DNA from: Candidatus Fermentibacterota bacterium
GTDB taxonomy: Bacteria; JAFGKV01
Length of the DNA: 32,145 bases
Direction: 5' to 3'
NCBI GenBank assembly: GCA_030620115.1
Contig: JAUXFG010000033.1
Location: 1 to 32,145 of the forward strand
Shown: one piece after another, positions 23,461 through 32,145 of the stretch
How positions within the stretch are numbered: position 1 is the stretch's first letter
Layout of the letters: each line of letters begins with the position of its first letter
Notes under the pieces: model-generated
Seen by the model: only the letters and a program-made list of their open reading frames with translations
Databases searched by the model: none
What the model was told of the DNA's origin: nothing
Translations under genes and position numbers: made by a program

Positions 23461-25540
23461 CTCCCCCGCGGGCATACTGGAGCAGGTAAAGGTTGTAATA
23501 GATTCCCCTTCGTGTCAGCAACTCCTGATGGTTGCCTCGTTCCATGATGCGGCCGTCGTCGATGACGAGGATCTCGTCGGCTTTCCGTATTGTGCTCAAG
23601 CGATGGGCGACGATGATGCTCGTTCGTCCCTGCATCAGGGTTTCGATAGCATGCTGGATCAGACGTTCAGTGGTTGGGTCAACGCTGCTGGTGGCTTCGT
23701 CGAGGATCAGGACTTCCGGATCATGTGCCAGGGCTCGCGCAAAACAGATGAGCTGTCTCTGTCCGGTAGACAGAGTGGCTCCCCGTTCCGCCATCACTTC
23801 GTCAAAGGCTCCGGGAAGTTTGTCGATGAATCCCAGAGCTTGGACGATGTCCGCGGCTCTTCTCACATCTTCTCTGCCTAATGGTTTTCCCAAACGGATG
23901 TTCTCCTCAACGCTCCTTCCGAAGATGAAGGCGTCTTGAAGCACCACTGCGACGTGCTCTCGCAGCAGACTCATGGGGAGATTCTTCAGATCGACCCCGT
24001 CCAGCGTGATGTGGCCTGAGGTGGGATCGTAGAACCGGCAGAGCAGGCTGATGATAGAGGTCTTGCCTGCTCCTGTGGGACCAACCAAGGCAATGCTTTT
24101 GCCCGATTCCACGATGAATGATACATCGCGCAGGACCTTGGTCTCGGGCGCATAAGAGAAGCAGACATTCTCGAACACTACCCGGCCTTTGATTAGAGGG
24201 GGAGCTATGGGTGCGGGGATCTCCGCGATGTCAGGCTCCTGGTCCATGATTCCGAAAATGCGTTCGGCCGAGGCCATAGCGCTCTGCATAATATTGTATT
24301 TCTCACTCATGTCCTTCACAGGACGGAACATCTGTCGCACATAGCTTATGAATGCCACCAGCGCTCCCAACGTAAGGGAGCCGCGCAGTACCGCGATACC
24401 CCCATACACAAGTACCAGCGCTACGCCGGTTGAGGCCAATAACTCGATGATTGGCCTGAAAACGCCGAAGATGATGAGTTGGTGGATGTGTGCTTTGAAG
24501 TAGTCGACATTGATTGACTCATAGTGTTCACGCCTGCTCGGCTCGCGACGGAACATCTGGATCACTTTGATTCCAGAGAGGTCTTCAGAAAGTGTGGCAT
24601 TCAAGAGAGCCAGGAGGCGACGAACCTCCCGGTAGGCTCCCCTGGCCAAACGCCGAAATACAAACGATACCACGGCCACCAATGGGAGTACTGCCATGGA
24701 AATGAGCGCGAGTCTCGGGTTGAGCGCGAACAGGATGGCGGCTGTTCCCAGAAGCAGAAGCACATCCTTCACCAGGTTCACCAGCACGGCGGCGAACATC
24801 TCATTGAGGGCCTCGATGTCATTGGTCACGCGAGTGACGAGCCGTCCCACGGGGTTCTTGTCGAAGAAGGTCAATGACAGACCTTGGATATGTCCAAACA
24901 GTGCCATGCGTAGCTGGTACATGGATCGCTGACCTGCGATTTGTAGGGCAAGCACGTGACCGTAGCCGGTTCCGAACCCGAGAAGGATGATCAGGCCGGC
25001 GAGAAGGGCCAATCTTGTCATTCCTGCCAGATTCGCACCTCTGATCTCTACGATGATTCGCGGGGGAACTCTTCCTAGCTCCGCTTCAGGCACGAGCCAA
25101 TAGTCACCGCGTACAAAGCCAGTTTCGCCTGTGTTTTGTTGGGCGGGGAAAAGGTAGTAGGTCTCCGGTTGGAGTTCTCCAAGATGTAGAAATCTCGACC
25201 GAATGGCAGAATTCATAGTCTCAATTGCTGTTTTTCGGACCAGAATGCTCGAATCATCAAGGCGAAGGAATGCCGTGGTGCTTGTGGGGGAGGTGAGCAG
25301 AGAATCACTGATGTCGGCGCGCGCTTCGTAGACGTGGTAGAGCGTCGCCAAATAACGGTCGATACCTAGCTTGGACAGATAAGGAATGAGCAGTGAGAAT
25401 CCTGCGGAGATTATCATGAAGAGCATTGCAATAAGGATCAGCTTCGCCTGCGGGCGTACGTAGGTGAGGAGCCTGCGCACCAACCTTCCATCGTAGGCTT
25501 TTCCCTCGATGTAGTCACTGGCGAACGGTGAACCACGCAT
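23378..25540 (-). CDS. ABC exporter half-transporter, consensus Walker B, degenerate signature
   Basis: A 720-aa membrane-plus-ATPase protein (type IV/B exporter fold). TM1 is at about 33-55. An insertion of about 100 residues (about 65-165) between TM1 and TM2 is probably extracytoplasmic, as in BmrD-like subunits. The ATPase has Walker A GPTGAGKTS at about 486, signature LSTGQ (Gly to Thr) at about 590, Walker B VLILDEATSS with the catalytic Glu at about 612, and H-loop IIVAHRLST. The start overlaps the upstream partner's stop as TGATG. The last roughly 30 residues (DLESDNLESGERGL and on) are encoded by repeat DNA and may be a late extension. Substrate unknown; drug or lipid export is the family norm. 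Confidence 0.93.
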   Translation of the reverse strand: MRGSPFASDYIEGKAYDGRLVRRLLTYVRPQAKLILIAMLFMIISAGFSLLIPYLSKLGIDRYLATLYHVYEARADISDSLLTSPTSTTAFLRLDDSSILVRKTAIETMNSAIRSRFLHLGELQPETYYLFPAQQNTGETGFVRGDYWLVPEAELGRVPPRIIVEIRGANLAGMTRLALLAGLIILLGFGTGYGHVLALQIAGQRSMYQLRMALFGHIQGLSLTFFDKNPVGRLVTRVTNDIEALNEMFAAVLVNLVKDVLLLLGTAAILFALNPRLALISMAVLPLVAVVSFVFRRLARGAYREVRRLLALLNATLSEDLSGIKVIQMFRREPSRREHYESINVDYFKAHIHQLIIFGVFRPIIELLASTGVALVLVYGGIAVLRGSLTLGALVAFISYVRQMFRPVKDMSEKYNIMQSAMASAERIFGIMDQEPDIAEIPAPIAPPLIKGRVVFENVCFSYAPETKVLRDVSFIVESGKSIALVGPTGAGKTSIISLLCRFYDPTSGHITLDGVDLKNLPMSLLREHVAVVLQDAFIFGRSVEENIRLGKPLGREDVRRAADIVQALGFIDKLPGAFDEVMAERGATLSTGQRQLICFARALAHDPEVLILDEATSSVDPTTERLIQHAIETLMQGRTSIIVAHRLSTIRKADEILVIDDGRIMERGNHQELLTRRGIYYNLYLLQYARGGDLESDNLESGERGLGGKGKCWIVGLGD

Positions 25541-27348
25541 CAGTTCCCGCTCCTGAGGAATCCCGGCGTGTCTGCTGCCCGTCTTTGATCCTCGATCTGC
25601 TGCATCCGATAGAGCTCGGCGTAATACCCCTCTCGCTCCAATAGCTCCTGATGCCTGCCGGAATCGACCAGTTTGCCGTCGTCCAAAACGAGAATAAGGT
25701 CAGCGTTGCGGACTGTGCTTATTCGGTGCGCTACGCAGATGGTGGTGCAGCGATTCATCCGTTCCTCCAGCTTGGTCAGGATGGCGGATTCAGTCTCCGT
25801 GTCAACGCTGGAGAGAGCGTCATCAAGCACAAGGATCCGGGGATTCATCGCCAAGGCGCGGGCGATTGCCACGCGTTGTTTCTGCCCGCCGGACAACGTG
25901 ACGCCGCGTTCACCCACCAGTGTATCATAACCGTCGGGAAAGGCCAGGATCTCATCATGGATCTGGACGGTTTTTGCCAACTCGATCATCTTTTCCCGCG
26001 ACAGACCGTCGGCGCCGAATGTGATGTTGTCCGCAATGCTGAGGGCGAAGAGAAAGGTCTCCTGTGGAACATAGCCAAACAGAGATCTGAGGCTTGCCAG
26101 AGACAGGTGGTGAGTGTTGATGCCTCCCACAAGAACCGTGCCCTCAGGAGGATCGTAAAGGCGCAAGAAGAGCTCCACCAGGGTTGTTTTGCCTGAACCT
26201 GTTCGTCCCACGATTCCCAGGGTACTGTGCGCCGGAAGAGAGAACGACACGTTCTTCAATACCACCGCGTCGGTTCCCGGGTAGGAGAAGGTCAGATCGT
26301 GCACTTCCAGGGATGGTTCGGGGCCGGCCTCAACAGGGCCATCCTTGATATCCGGCTTTGTGTGGAAAAGCTTCTGGAGCCTATCCATGCTCGCCGTTCC
26401 CCGCTGGAGGATGTTTACCACCCACCCCACCGCCATCATTGGCCAGATCAGCATGTCTAAGTAGCTCGAAAAGGCGACAAACTCGCCCAAAGAAAGCCTG
26501 CCGTATATGACCAATCGCCCTCCGGCCCCAATGAGGATCGCCATGCTGGTGAGGGCAAGGGCGCCAATGAGCGGCCCGAAGAGCCCCCAGACCCGGGCCA
26601 GGCTGATATTCAAATCAACGCACCGCTTTGCTCTTTCGGAAAAGTAAGAAGATTCTGACTTCTCATCTCCGTATGCCTTGACTACACGTATCCCGGACAT
26701 GCTCTCCTGCGCCTTGTCCGTGAGTTTGGAAAAAGCCTCCTGCACTGCCGTGAACCTGGAGTGCACGAGCTTTCCGAATCTCAGCATGCTCAGCGAGAGC
26801 AAAGGGAGGGGAATCAGGACCAAGAGGGTGAGCTTCAGGTTCATGGCGGCCATGATGGAGATGCCGGCAACGGCCAAGAATAGCGCATCGACAGTGGCCA
26901 GTGCCGCGATGCCGGTTGCCATTCGAACCGCATTCAGGTCATTGGTGGCGTGGGCCATGATGTCGCCCACCTTGGTTTTGTCATAGAACTGCGGCGAGAG
27001 TGTCTGCAAGTGGTTGTAGAGATCCTGCCTCAGATCCCGTTCGATACGATGGCTTGCCCGCATGATGAAGTAACGCCACACAAAGCGGCAGAGGCCAACG
27101 CCCACGGAAACCGCCATGATGGCGCCGGCAAGAAGCCATAACTTGCCCACCGTGGCCATGCCGCCGGCAAGGTCGTCAACCACGTATTGCGTGAGCTTGG
27201 GTATGAGGAGCTGGAGACCATCGACGCCCAACAGTGCAAGGATACCCAGAGCCATAGCGCGCTTGTGGCGCATGAGCAGCGACCAGAGGATGCGCCTGCT
27301 CGACTTGGCGCAGGGCTCGCCGAATGTTGTGGTCACGCCCGCTGCCAT
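25540..27348 (-). CDS. ABC exporter half-transporter, degenerate Walker B
   Basis: A 602-aa partner of the gene downstream. Six predicted membrane segments (about 28-310) precede an ATPase with Walker A GRTGSGKTT at about 382, canonical LSGGQ at about 482, Walker B ILVLDDALSS with Asp in place of the catalytic Glu at about 506, and H-loop ICVAHRIST. The start at 27348 has GAGGAGG upstream. The pair fits heterodimeric exporters (TM287/288, BmrCD, LmrCD): this subunit supplies the Asp Walker B and its partner the altered signature, so one ATP site is non-hydrolysing. It is divergent from the metallopeptidase gene at 27580. Confidence 0.93.
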   Translation of the reverse strand: MAAGVTTTFGEPCAKSSRRILWSLLMRHKRAMALGILALLGVDGLQLLIPKLTQYVVDDLAGGMATVGKLWLLAGAIMAVSVGVGLCRFVWRYFIMRASHRIERDLRQDLYNHLQTLSPQFYDKTKVGDIMAHATNDLNAVRMATGIAALATVDALFLAVAGISIMAAMNLKLTLLVLIPLPLLSLSMLRFGKLVHSRFTAVQEAFSKLTDKAQESMSGIRVVKAYGDEKSESSYFSERAKRCVDLNISLARVWGLFGPLIGALALTSMAILIGAGGRLVIYGRLSLGEFVAFSSYLDMLIWPMMAVGWVVNILQRGTASMDRLQKLFHTKPDIKDGPVEAGPEPSLEVHDLTFSYPGTDAVVLKNVSFSLPAHSTLGIVGRTGSGKTTLVELFLRLYDPPEGTVLVGGINTHHLSLASLRSLFGYVPQETFLFALSIADNITFGADGLSREKMIELAKTVQIHDEILAFPDGYDTLVGERGVTLSGGQKQRVAIARALAMNPRILVLDDALSSVDTETESAILTKLEERMNRCTTICVAHRISTVRNADLILVLDDGKLVDSGRHQELLEREGYYAELYRMQQIEDQRRAADTPGFLRSGN

Positions 27349-27579
27349 AGAACCTCCTCATCATGGCTGAGATGAACGGGGAAACCTATCCGTGCCGATG
27401 ATGCGCTGCAACAGAAGAACAGCTTCACTCTCTTCTCCACGAGGAGATGGAAGCCCGGCCATAAGGGAGGCGTCCCTGCCTGCTATTCTCTCTTCAGATT
27501 GAAGATTGACAGGTTGCTAATTATCTTCAGTCAATACCCAGAGATCGAGGCGGCTCGGAACCCAAAGCGAGGATGTGTC

Positions 27580-30500
27580 ATGAAAACCTGCCGTGCCTGG
27601 TATTCGTCGAATCGCGCCACAGCGGGGAAAAGGCCGTTCGTTTTCTTTAGCCTTCTCCGCTGGCTCTTGGTTATCGCTGTTTTCCTGTCGTTTCCTGCGG
27701 AGGCCGATGAGCACACGGTTCTGCTCATGCATTTCGAGGGAGATCTGGAAGATGTCTCGGGAGTGACCGCAGGGGGCACAGGGCAAGGGAACCTCTCGTT
27801 CGTGCCGGGCGTGGAGGGGCAGGCGGTGCACATCGATAACAACGCATCGACCGATAAGAGCCGTATCGTAGTTCCCGACTGTGATGCGCTTGATATGACC
27901 GGGAGTTTCACCATAGACCTCTGGTTCAGGATCTCATCCCATAATAGCGCGTGGAACAACGCGGGACGGTTGGTGGTGAAACCGCGGGGGCAGGGCGCAT
28001 GGTGGGTGACCAACTATTTCCTTCATATCTGGCACGGAGGAAAGCTCTACGGCGGCTACTTCTACAACAATGGATCCACTGTGTCGGAAGTAGTGCTGGG
28101 AGACGAGACAGGCGAGCCCATACTCGAGATAGGGGAGTGGTACAGGTCAGCCCTTGCGTACAATGACACTACGGGAACACTGTTGATGCTGGTGCACGGT
28201 GAGGGGGCGCAGCCGGAGCTGGTCTTCTATCAGGAAGTGGACGCAGCAGGGACTCCTGAATCCAATGAGTACGACCTCATGATCGGGTCGTGCGGAGACG
28301 GGGGGCATGATGCCTGGTTTGACGGCGATATCGACGAATTGAAGATAGAATCCGTGGCACGGAGCCTTGAGGAACTCCTGCCTGATATTGCTCCTCCCGC
28401 TCCCACCGGAGTGGCGGCCTTGCCCCAGGACTCGACTCACTGTCTGGTCACCTGGCAACCGGTGGTATGGGAGGATCTCGCCGGCTATCAGGTATACCGG
28501 AGCACCGAGGCGGGCTTTGCCATTGGCGAAGAGAACCTTGTTGGATTCACTACCTCCGATTCTCTATTGGACGGAGGCCTGAGCGCCGGGAGTATATACT
28601 ACTACAAAGTGACTGCCCTAGATATACAGAGTCTCGAAAGCTTTCCCAGTGCCGAGGCGATCGCCTTGATGTTGGCGCCTCCGGAACCGGTGGTGACACC
28701 AGGCAGTATCACCGCCATGCTTGCCATGCCATTGCCCGCACCGTCAGGCCCCATTATTGGCTTCGATGTGTTCCGGTGCCTTGAGGGTGAAGAGTTCCCT
28801 GAAGAGCCTACCGGACACGCTGATTTGGACGCGATCTGGAACGATGATGGACTCCTCTCAGGCGCCACATATCAGTACCGAGTCACCTACAGAGCTCCCG
28901 AGCTTTCGAGGAGCCTTCCCGGGGCTGAGGTATTAATGACTACCGAGGCTGATGGCTTGCAATTCACACCCGTCATGAGCGTCGAGATTCTTGTCCCTAT
29001 CTTCATGAACACCTCCGTAGGTCAGCTCGATGCCGACGATCTCGATGCCATTAGGAGGCAGATCGACCTTAGCCGAGCTTTCTATCTTCGCAACTCCGGT
29101 TTCAAACTGAATCTCGATGTCAGCTATCTGCCCATCTATGAGTTCTATGACACGGCCGCGCTGGACCTTGGCAGCGTAGCGGTGGTGGAAACCATCCTGC
29201 GGAAGTACGGCGTTGCGGATGGACAGTACGATGGTGTATTCGACCTTGGCCGTGGCGTGCCTGGAACCTGGTCGTGGGGCGTGAGCATATGGCCGTTCCT
29301 AGGACCGGCGCATTCAACAGGATTCTCCACATCCTTCTACCCGATCTACCCCTTTGCCTTCCCTGGCCCGTATGACGATGTCAACTATGGCTTGACCTGG
29401 ATCTTTACCCACGAGTTCCAGCATCAGCTCGATGCCATGTACGATCTTTCGGGACAGCCCGAGATGTGGCATGGAGATCAGCCGTTGGACTATGCCCTCC
29501 TCTGTGGCGAGCACTTCTCCTACCAGGCAGAGATCTTTCGCAGCTTCTCCGCGTGGATGGAACTTTCCGATCCTTTTGGGACCCTGCTGGAGTGTGTTGA
29601 CGAAGACGGGGATGGGCTGGCAGACGATGATACACGGCTTTCGTCGGATGAGACGCGGATCGGCTCTTCCCGCTTTTTCCAGGATACTGATGGAGATGGA
29701 TGGTCCGACCTCCAGGAAGCCTGGACAGGCATCTATGGAGGAACAGATCCAACCTCCTCTGACACTGATGGGGACGGGTGGCATGATGATGTGGATGCAT
29801 TTCCTTTATACGCGATGCGCAGCCCCATTCCCTCGAGGAGCGTGGTGATTGACGGATCGTTGGCGTCAGGAGAATGGGATCTTTCCACCGCGAATTTCGA
29901 CTATGCCACCAATGCGAACGTTTCCGGGGCCCTCTATCTGAATTGGGCGGATTCGGTTCTATCCGTCGGGGTGAACACGAATTCCAACCGGGAAATCAAT
30001 CTATTCCTCGACGTAGCTGCGGACGGATGGTGGCACGGCCGCGATAACTATCACATTCGTTACGACCCCACGCATGGATCCTTCGGTGCCAGAGTCATGG
30101 ATGCGACCCCGGAGGCGCGGGCATATGACTTGGCGCATGGTGGATGGGGAGGGGAGATGTGGGATGATGATCCCCGGTATCCTGATTTCTTTGGCAGCCG
30201 ATTGGTGCAGGATGGGGATTTCCAGAGAGCGGCTCTTTTCCATGGCCAAGGTTGGCATGTGGAGGTGGCCATCCCGGCCAATGAGAACACTGGTCTCGAA
30301 CCAGCAACGGGAGACACCTTGGGTTTTAGGATCCATATGGGTGATTGGGAGAACTGGCAGAGCTTCTTCGAGGTTTTTGAGTTCACGAGGTTGCCCCTGG
30401 GTAGACTCTCCATCTATGGCACTGTGGCGGATGCGTTGACCTGCTTGCCCCTATCCCAGGGATTTCTGACGGCCGCAGGGGCGGGCGATGCCACCGTGCG

Positions 30501-32028
30501 CTGTGATGCTGTAGGTGCGTATACCTTTACGGATCTTGCGTCAGGAGAGTACTGGGTGGAGGCCGAAGCGCCGGGATATGCGTCTCGTGGGCCGGTATCG
30601 GTCTCGGTGGATACTGAGGCGCCCCCACACCTGGACTTCTGGCTTCTTCCACCTGGTGTACACACGCCATCGCTTCATGTAGCGGGCCATAGTCTCTCCG
30701 AGGGGGGCGCCATTGCGGGGTACCCCATGGGACTCTTCGTGACCATTCGCAATACCGGTGATCTGCCGGCATCCGGGGCGACGGGAAGGCTTGCTTCCCT
30801 TGACACATTGGCAACCGTGGTGAGCGATTCCACCTACATCGGCGACCTAGAACCACTGCAAATCGTCCAGGCTGAGACATGCTTTGTGGTGAACCTCTCC
30901 AGGGACTGTCCCCATGGATTTGTGCTTCCCCTGGAGCTGCTCCTCAGTGACGAAGCAGGGAACTCATGGAGAGATACGCTCCACATTCCCATACAAGCAA
31001 CGGCGCATCTCCTGGTGGAGGAGGGCGATGTTGCCTTTGATCCAGTGCCGGTGGGCGAGACGGGTCACCGGTTGTGGCAAGTCAGGAATATCGGTGGGGC
31101 TGCCTTGAGGATTGGAAGATTGTTCTTCTCAGGCGGCGACTTGGCGCTGGGTGCTGCGGTCATTGACAGCACCAGGGAACAGAGCGGTGGGGACTGGTCG
31201 CAGCCCCATCCCGCATGCGACGGCGATCTGTCCACACGGTGGTTCTCAACGCCATCAGCCGCGCAAGGCAACTATCTCAAAGTAGATCTCGGGCAAGAGC
31301 TGACAGTGAGCCGCTTGGTGGTGGTTCCCCATGCCGGAGCTGATCATACATATATCACGGGATACGAGCTGGCCATCAGCGGTGACAATGTGCAGTATGT
31401 GCCAGTTGTGCAAGAGCATAACGGCTCTGGCGAGCACATTGACGAGTTGTTCGATCCCGTCACCTGCAGATATCTCAAATTCACCATCACCGCAGCGGCC
31501 GATGGCCGGTTCGTGAGCATCGGCGAGCTTGGATTCTATCGGGATGCCTCCCAGACGGGCCATTTCGGTGCGGACTTCATCTCGGGTTACGAGATCCCGG
31601 CTGGAGATAGCCTGTGGGTCGACCTGACCCTCACGCCGGAAGAAGTGGAAGCGTATGAGGACTCGATCATTCTCCAAACCAATGATCCGTTTGCTCCCGT
31701 CGTCTTCGTTCCTGTCTCAGGCGAAGGCGTGCTCTCCTCAGAAGACCATGAGCCCATTCCTGAGGTCTTCTCCCTTGGCCCGGTCAGGCCGAACCCCGCC
31801 AGCGATCACGTGGCTCTGTTCCTGGGTCTTCCTCAGGATGGCGAGGTCTCATGGGCACTTTTCGATCTCGCCGGGCGGCGTGTGGGCGAGAGAGAAACCC
31901 GGCCCTTATCCGCGGGGCACCACAGGATCAACTGGGCCCTTCCCCAGTCGCCATCCAACGGTGTGTTCATCCTGCGCCTCACTGCAGGCGACCACACATT
32001 CACCCGACGCCTCGTCCGGCTCGACTAG
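27580..32028 (+). CDS. Secreted multidomain metallopeptidase with sorting-type C-terminus
   Basis: A 1482-aa exported protein. The start is at 27580, where GAGGA lies six bases upstream; the longer frame from 27499 is rejected. Order: signal peptide 1-42; LamG-like about 45-270; two FN3-like domains about 270-460; a zincin domain about 465-670 with HEFQH at 611-615 in THEFQHQLDAMYDLSG; calcium-binding DxDGDG repeats about 673-742; a CBM9-like domain about 745-945; a carboxypeptidase-regulatory-like domain about 947-1020; a CARDB-like domain about 1025-1140; an ASH/DUF1573-like domain about 1145-1385 split by an F5/8 type C domain about 1190-1325. The FlgD/Por-sorting-like tail is about 1390-1482 (RPNPASDHVALFL, then LFDLAGRRVGE). 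Probably cell-surface or secreted proteolysis with glycan-binding modules. Confidence 0.88.
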   Translation: MKTCRAWYSSNRATAGKRPFVFFSLLRWLLVIAVFLSFPAEADEHTVLLMHFEGDLEDVSGVTAGGTGQGNLSFVPGVEGQAVHIDNNASTDKSRIVVPDCDALDMTGSFTIDLWFRISSHNSAWNNAGRLVVKPRGQGAWWVTNYFLHIWHGGKLYGGYFYNNGSTVSEVVLGDETGEPILEIGEWYRSALAYNDTTGTLLMLVHGEGAQPELVFYQEVDAAGTPESNEYDLMIGSCGDGGHDAWFDGDIDELKIESVARSLEELLPDIAPPAPTGVAALPQDSTHCLVTWQPVVWEDLAGYQVYRSTEAGFAIGEENLVGFTTSDSLLDGGLSAGSIYYYKVTALDIQSLESFPSAEAIALMLAPPEPVVTPGSITAMLAMPLPAPSGPIIGFDVFRCLEGEEFPEEPTGHADLDAIWNDDGLLSGATYQYRVTYRAPELSRSLPGAEVLMTTEADGLQFTPVMSVEILVPIFMNTSVGQLDADDLDAIRRQIDLSRAFYLRNSGFKLNLDVSYLPIYEFYDTAALDLGSVAVVETILRKYGVADGQYDGVFDLGRGVPGTWSWGVSIWPFLGPAHSTGFSTSFYPIYPFAFPGPYDDVNYGLTWIFTHEFQHQLDAMYDLSGQPEMWHGDQPLDYALLCGEHFSYQAEIFRSFSAWMELSDPFGTLLECVDEDGDGLADDDTRLSSDETRIGSSRFFQDTDGDGWSDLQEAWTGIYGGTDPTSSDTDGDGWHDDVDAFPLYAMRSPIPSRSVVIDGSLASGEWDLSTANFDYATNANVSGALYLNWADSVLSVGVNTNSNREINLFLDVAADGWWHGRDNYHIRYDPTHGSFGARVMDATPEARAYDLAHGGWGGEMWDDDPRYPDFFGSRLVQDGDFQRAALFHGQGWHVEVAIPANENTGLEPATGDTLGFRIHMGDWENWQSFFEVFEFTRLPLGRLSIYGTVADALTCLPLSQGFLTAAGAGDATVRCDAVGAYTFTDLASGEYWVEAEAPGYASRGPVSVSVDTEAPPHLDFWLLPPGVHTPSLHVAGHSLSEGGAIAGYPMGLFVTIRNTGDLPASGATGRLASLDTLATVVSDSTYIGDLEPLQIVQAETCFVVNLSRDCPHGFVLPLELLLSDEAGNSWRDTLHIPIQATAHLLVEEGDVAFDPVPVGETGHRLWQVRNIGGAALRIGRLFFSGGDLALGAAVIDSTREQSGGDWSQPHPACDGDLSTRWFSTPSAAQGNYLKVDLGQELTVSRLVVVPHAGADHTYITGYELAISGDNVQYVPVVQEHNGSGEHIDELFDPVTCRYLKFTITAAADGRFVSIGELGFYRDASQTGHFGADFISGYEIPAGDSLWVDLTLTPEEVEAYEDSIILQTNDPFAPVVFVPVSGEGVLSSEDHEPIPEVFSLGPVRPNPASDHVALFLGLPQDGEVSWALFDLAGRRVGERETRPLSAGHHRINWALPQSPSNGVFILRLTAGDHTFTRRLVRLD

Positions 32029-32093
32029 CCTAAGTTCACCTCTTCAAAAAGCGAACATCCTTATGTATCAAGGGCTTACGCTGTTCGACTACC

Positions 32094-32139
32094 GGTTATG
32101 GGCACTACAGATTTTCATATCGTGAAAATTCTGCGCCCA
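32094..32139. repeat. Nested hairpin after the metallopeptidase gene
   Basis: ATTTTCA-tatcg-TGAAAAT (32111-32129) is flanked by CAG/CTG and then GGGC/GCCC, giving an extended imperfect stem of about 14 pairs. It lies 70 bases after the stop at 32028 and could be a terminator or the end of a repeat running off the window. Confidence 0.45.
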
Positions 32140-32145
32140 CGTGGC

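Noticed and set aside
27499-27579. Longer N-terminus for the metallopeptidase
   Set aside because: The segment before 27580 has no RBS and would place 27 extra residues before the signal peptide.
1-32145. CRISPR arrays, tRNA or rRNA genes
   Set aside because: No short regularly spaced repeats, no cloverleaf with a TTCGA-type arm, and no conserved rRNA stretches were seen on either strand by eye.

Overview
This looks like the chromosome of an uncultured Gram-negative bacterium. Supporting signs are lipoprotein and Sec signal peptides, many very long secreted beta-rich repeat proteins, and a C-terminal FlgD/Por-sorting-like module on one of them. Repeat debris of a kind common in metagenome-derived candidate phyla is also present. 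The style (VGEFDF-ending FN3-like tails, FG-GAP propellers, a metallopeptidase with a sorting tail) suggests an FCB-type or neighbouring candidate phylum. That placement is inference; there is no rRNA or tRNA in the window to settle it.

Layout. (1) 1-2095: the left edge cuts a minus-strand lipoprotein gene. A gene-poor stretch follows, with a perfect 48-nt palindrome, a possible ORF remnant, and a MITE-like repeat that appears to be split by an ORF-less group II intron-like RNA on the minus strand. (2) 2096-5030: a promoter with a dyad over its -10 box, a short nuclease-like remnant ORF, and a TldD/TldE (PmbA) protease pair, all overlapping by ATGA. (3) 5031-6082: MITE-like repeats around a DUF4019 protein. 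(4) 6083-12552, minus strand: a tight four-gene cassette. It encodes a secreted propeller/LamG protein, an MBOAT (AlgI-like) O-acyltransferase and two AlgJ/AlgX-like SGNH proteins, probably for O-acetylation of an exported polysaccharide. The first gene and the larger SGNH gene share a C-terminal domain, which makes the propeller/LamG protein a likely undescribed part of the machine. (5) 13118-17014: a 1298-aa TPR/beta-rich/TPR protein of unknown function, divergent from the cassette across an operator-like dyad.

(6) 17068-18687, minus strand: a secreted seven-bladed FG-GAP protein. (7) 19020-20104: a 33-aa small ORF coupled to glucokinase. (8) 20375-22999: a secreted protein with about 14 repeats of about 54 aa. 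It shares with the FG-GAP protein a C-terminal FN3-like domain ending in GEFDF. A strong hairpin terminator and a cluster of dispersed repeats follow. (9) 23378-27348, minus strand: a heterodimeric ABC exporter pair with complementary degenerate ATPase motifs. (10) 27580-32028: a 1482-aa secreted multidomain metallopeptidase with a sorting-type tail, followed by a hairpin at the right edge.

The window is dominated by envelope and secreted functions: surface polysaccharide acetylation, export, and large adhesin- or enzyme-like secreted proteins. Several starts were moved to fit ribosome binding sites (5516, 13118, GTG at 18687, 27580), and the MBOAT gene appears to start at TTG.
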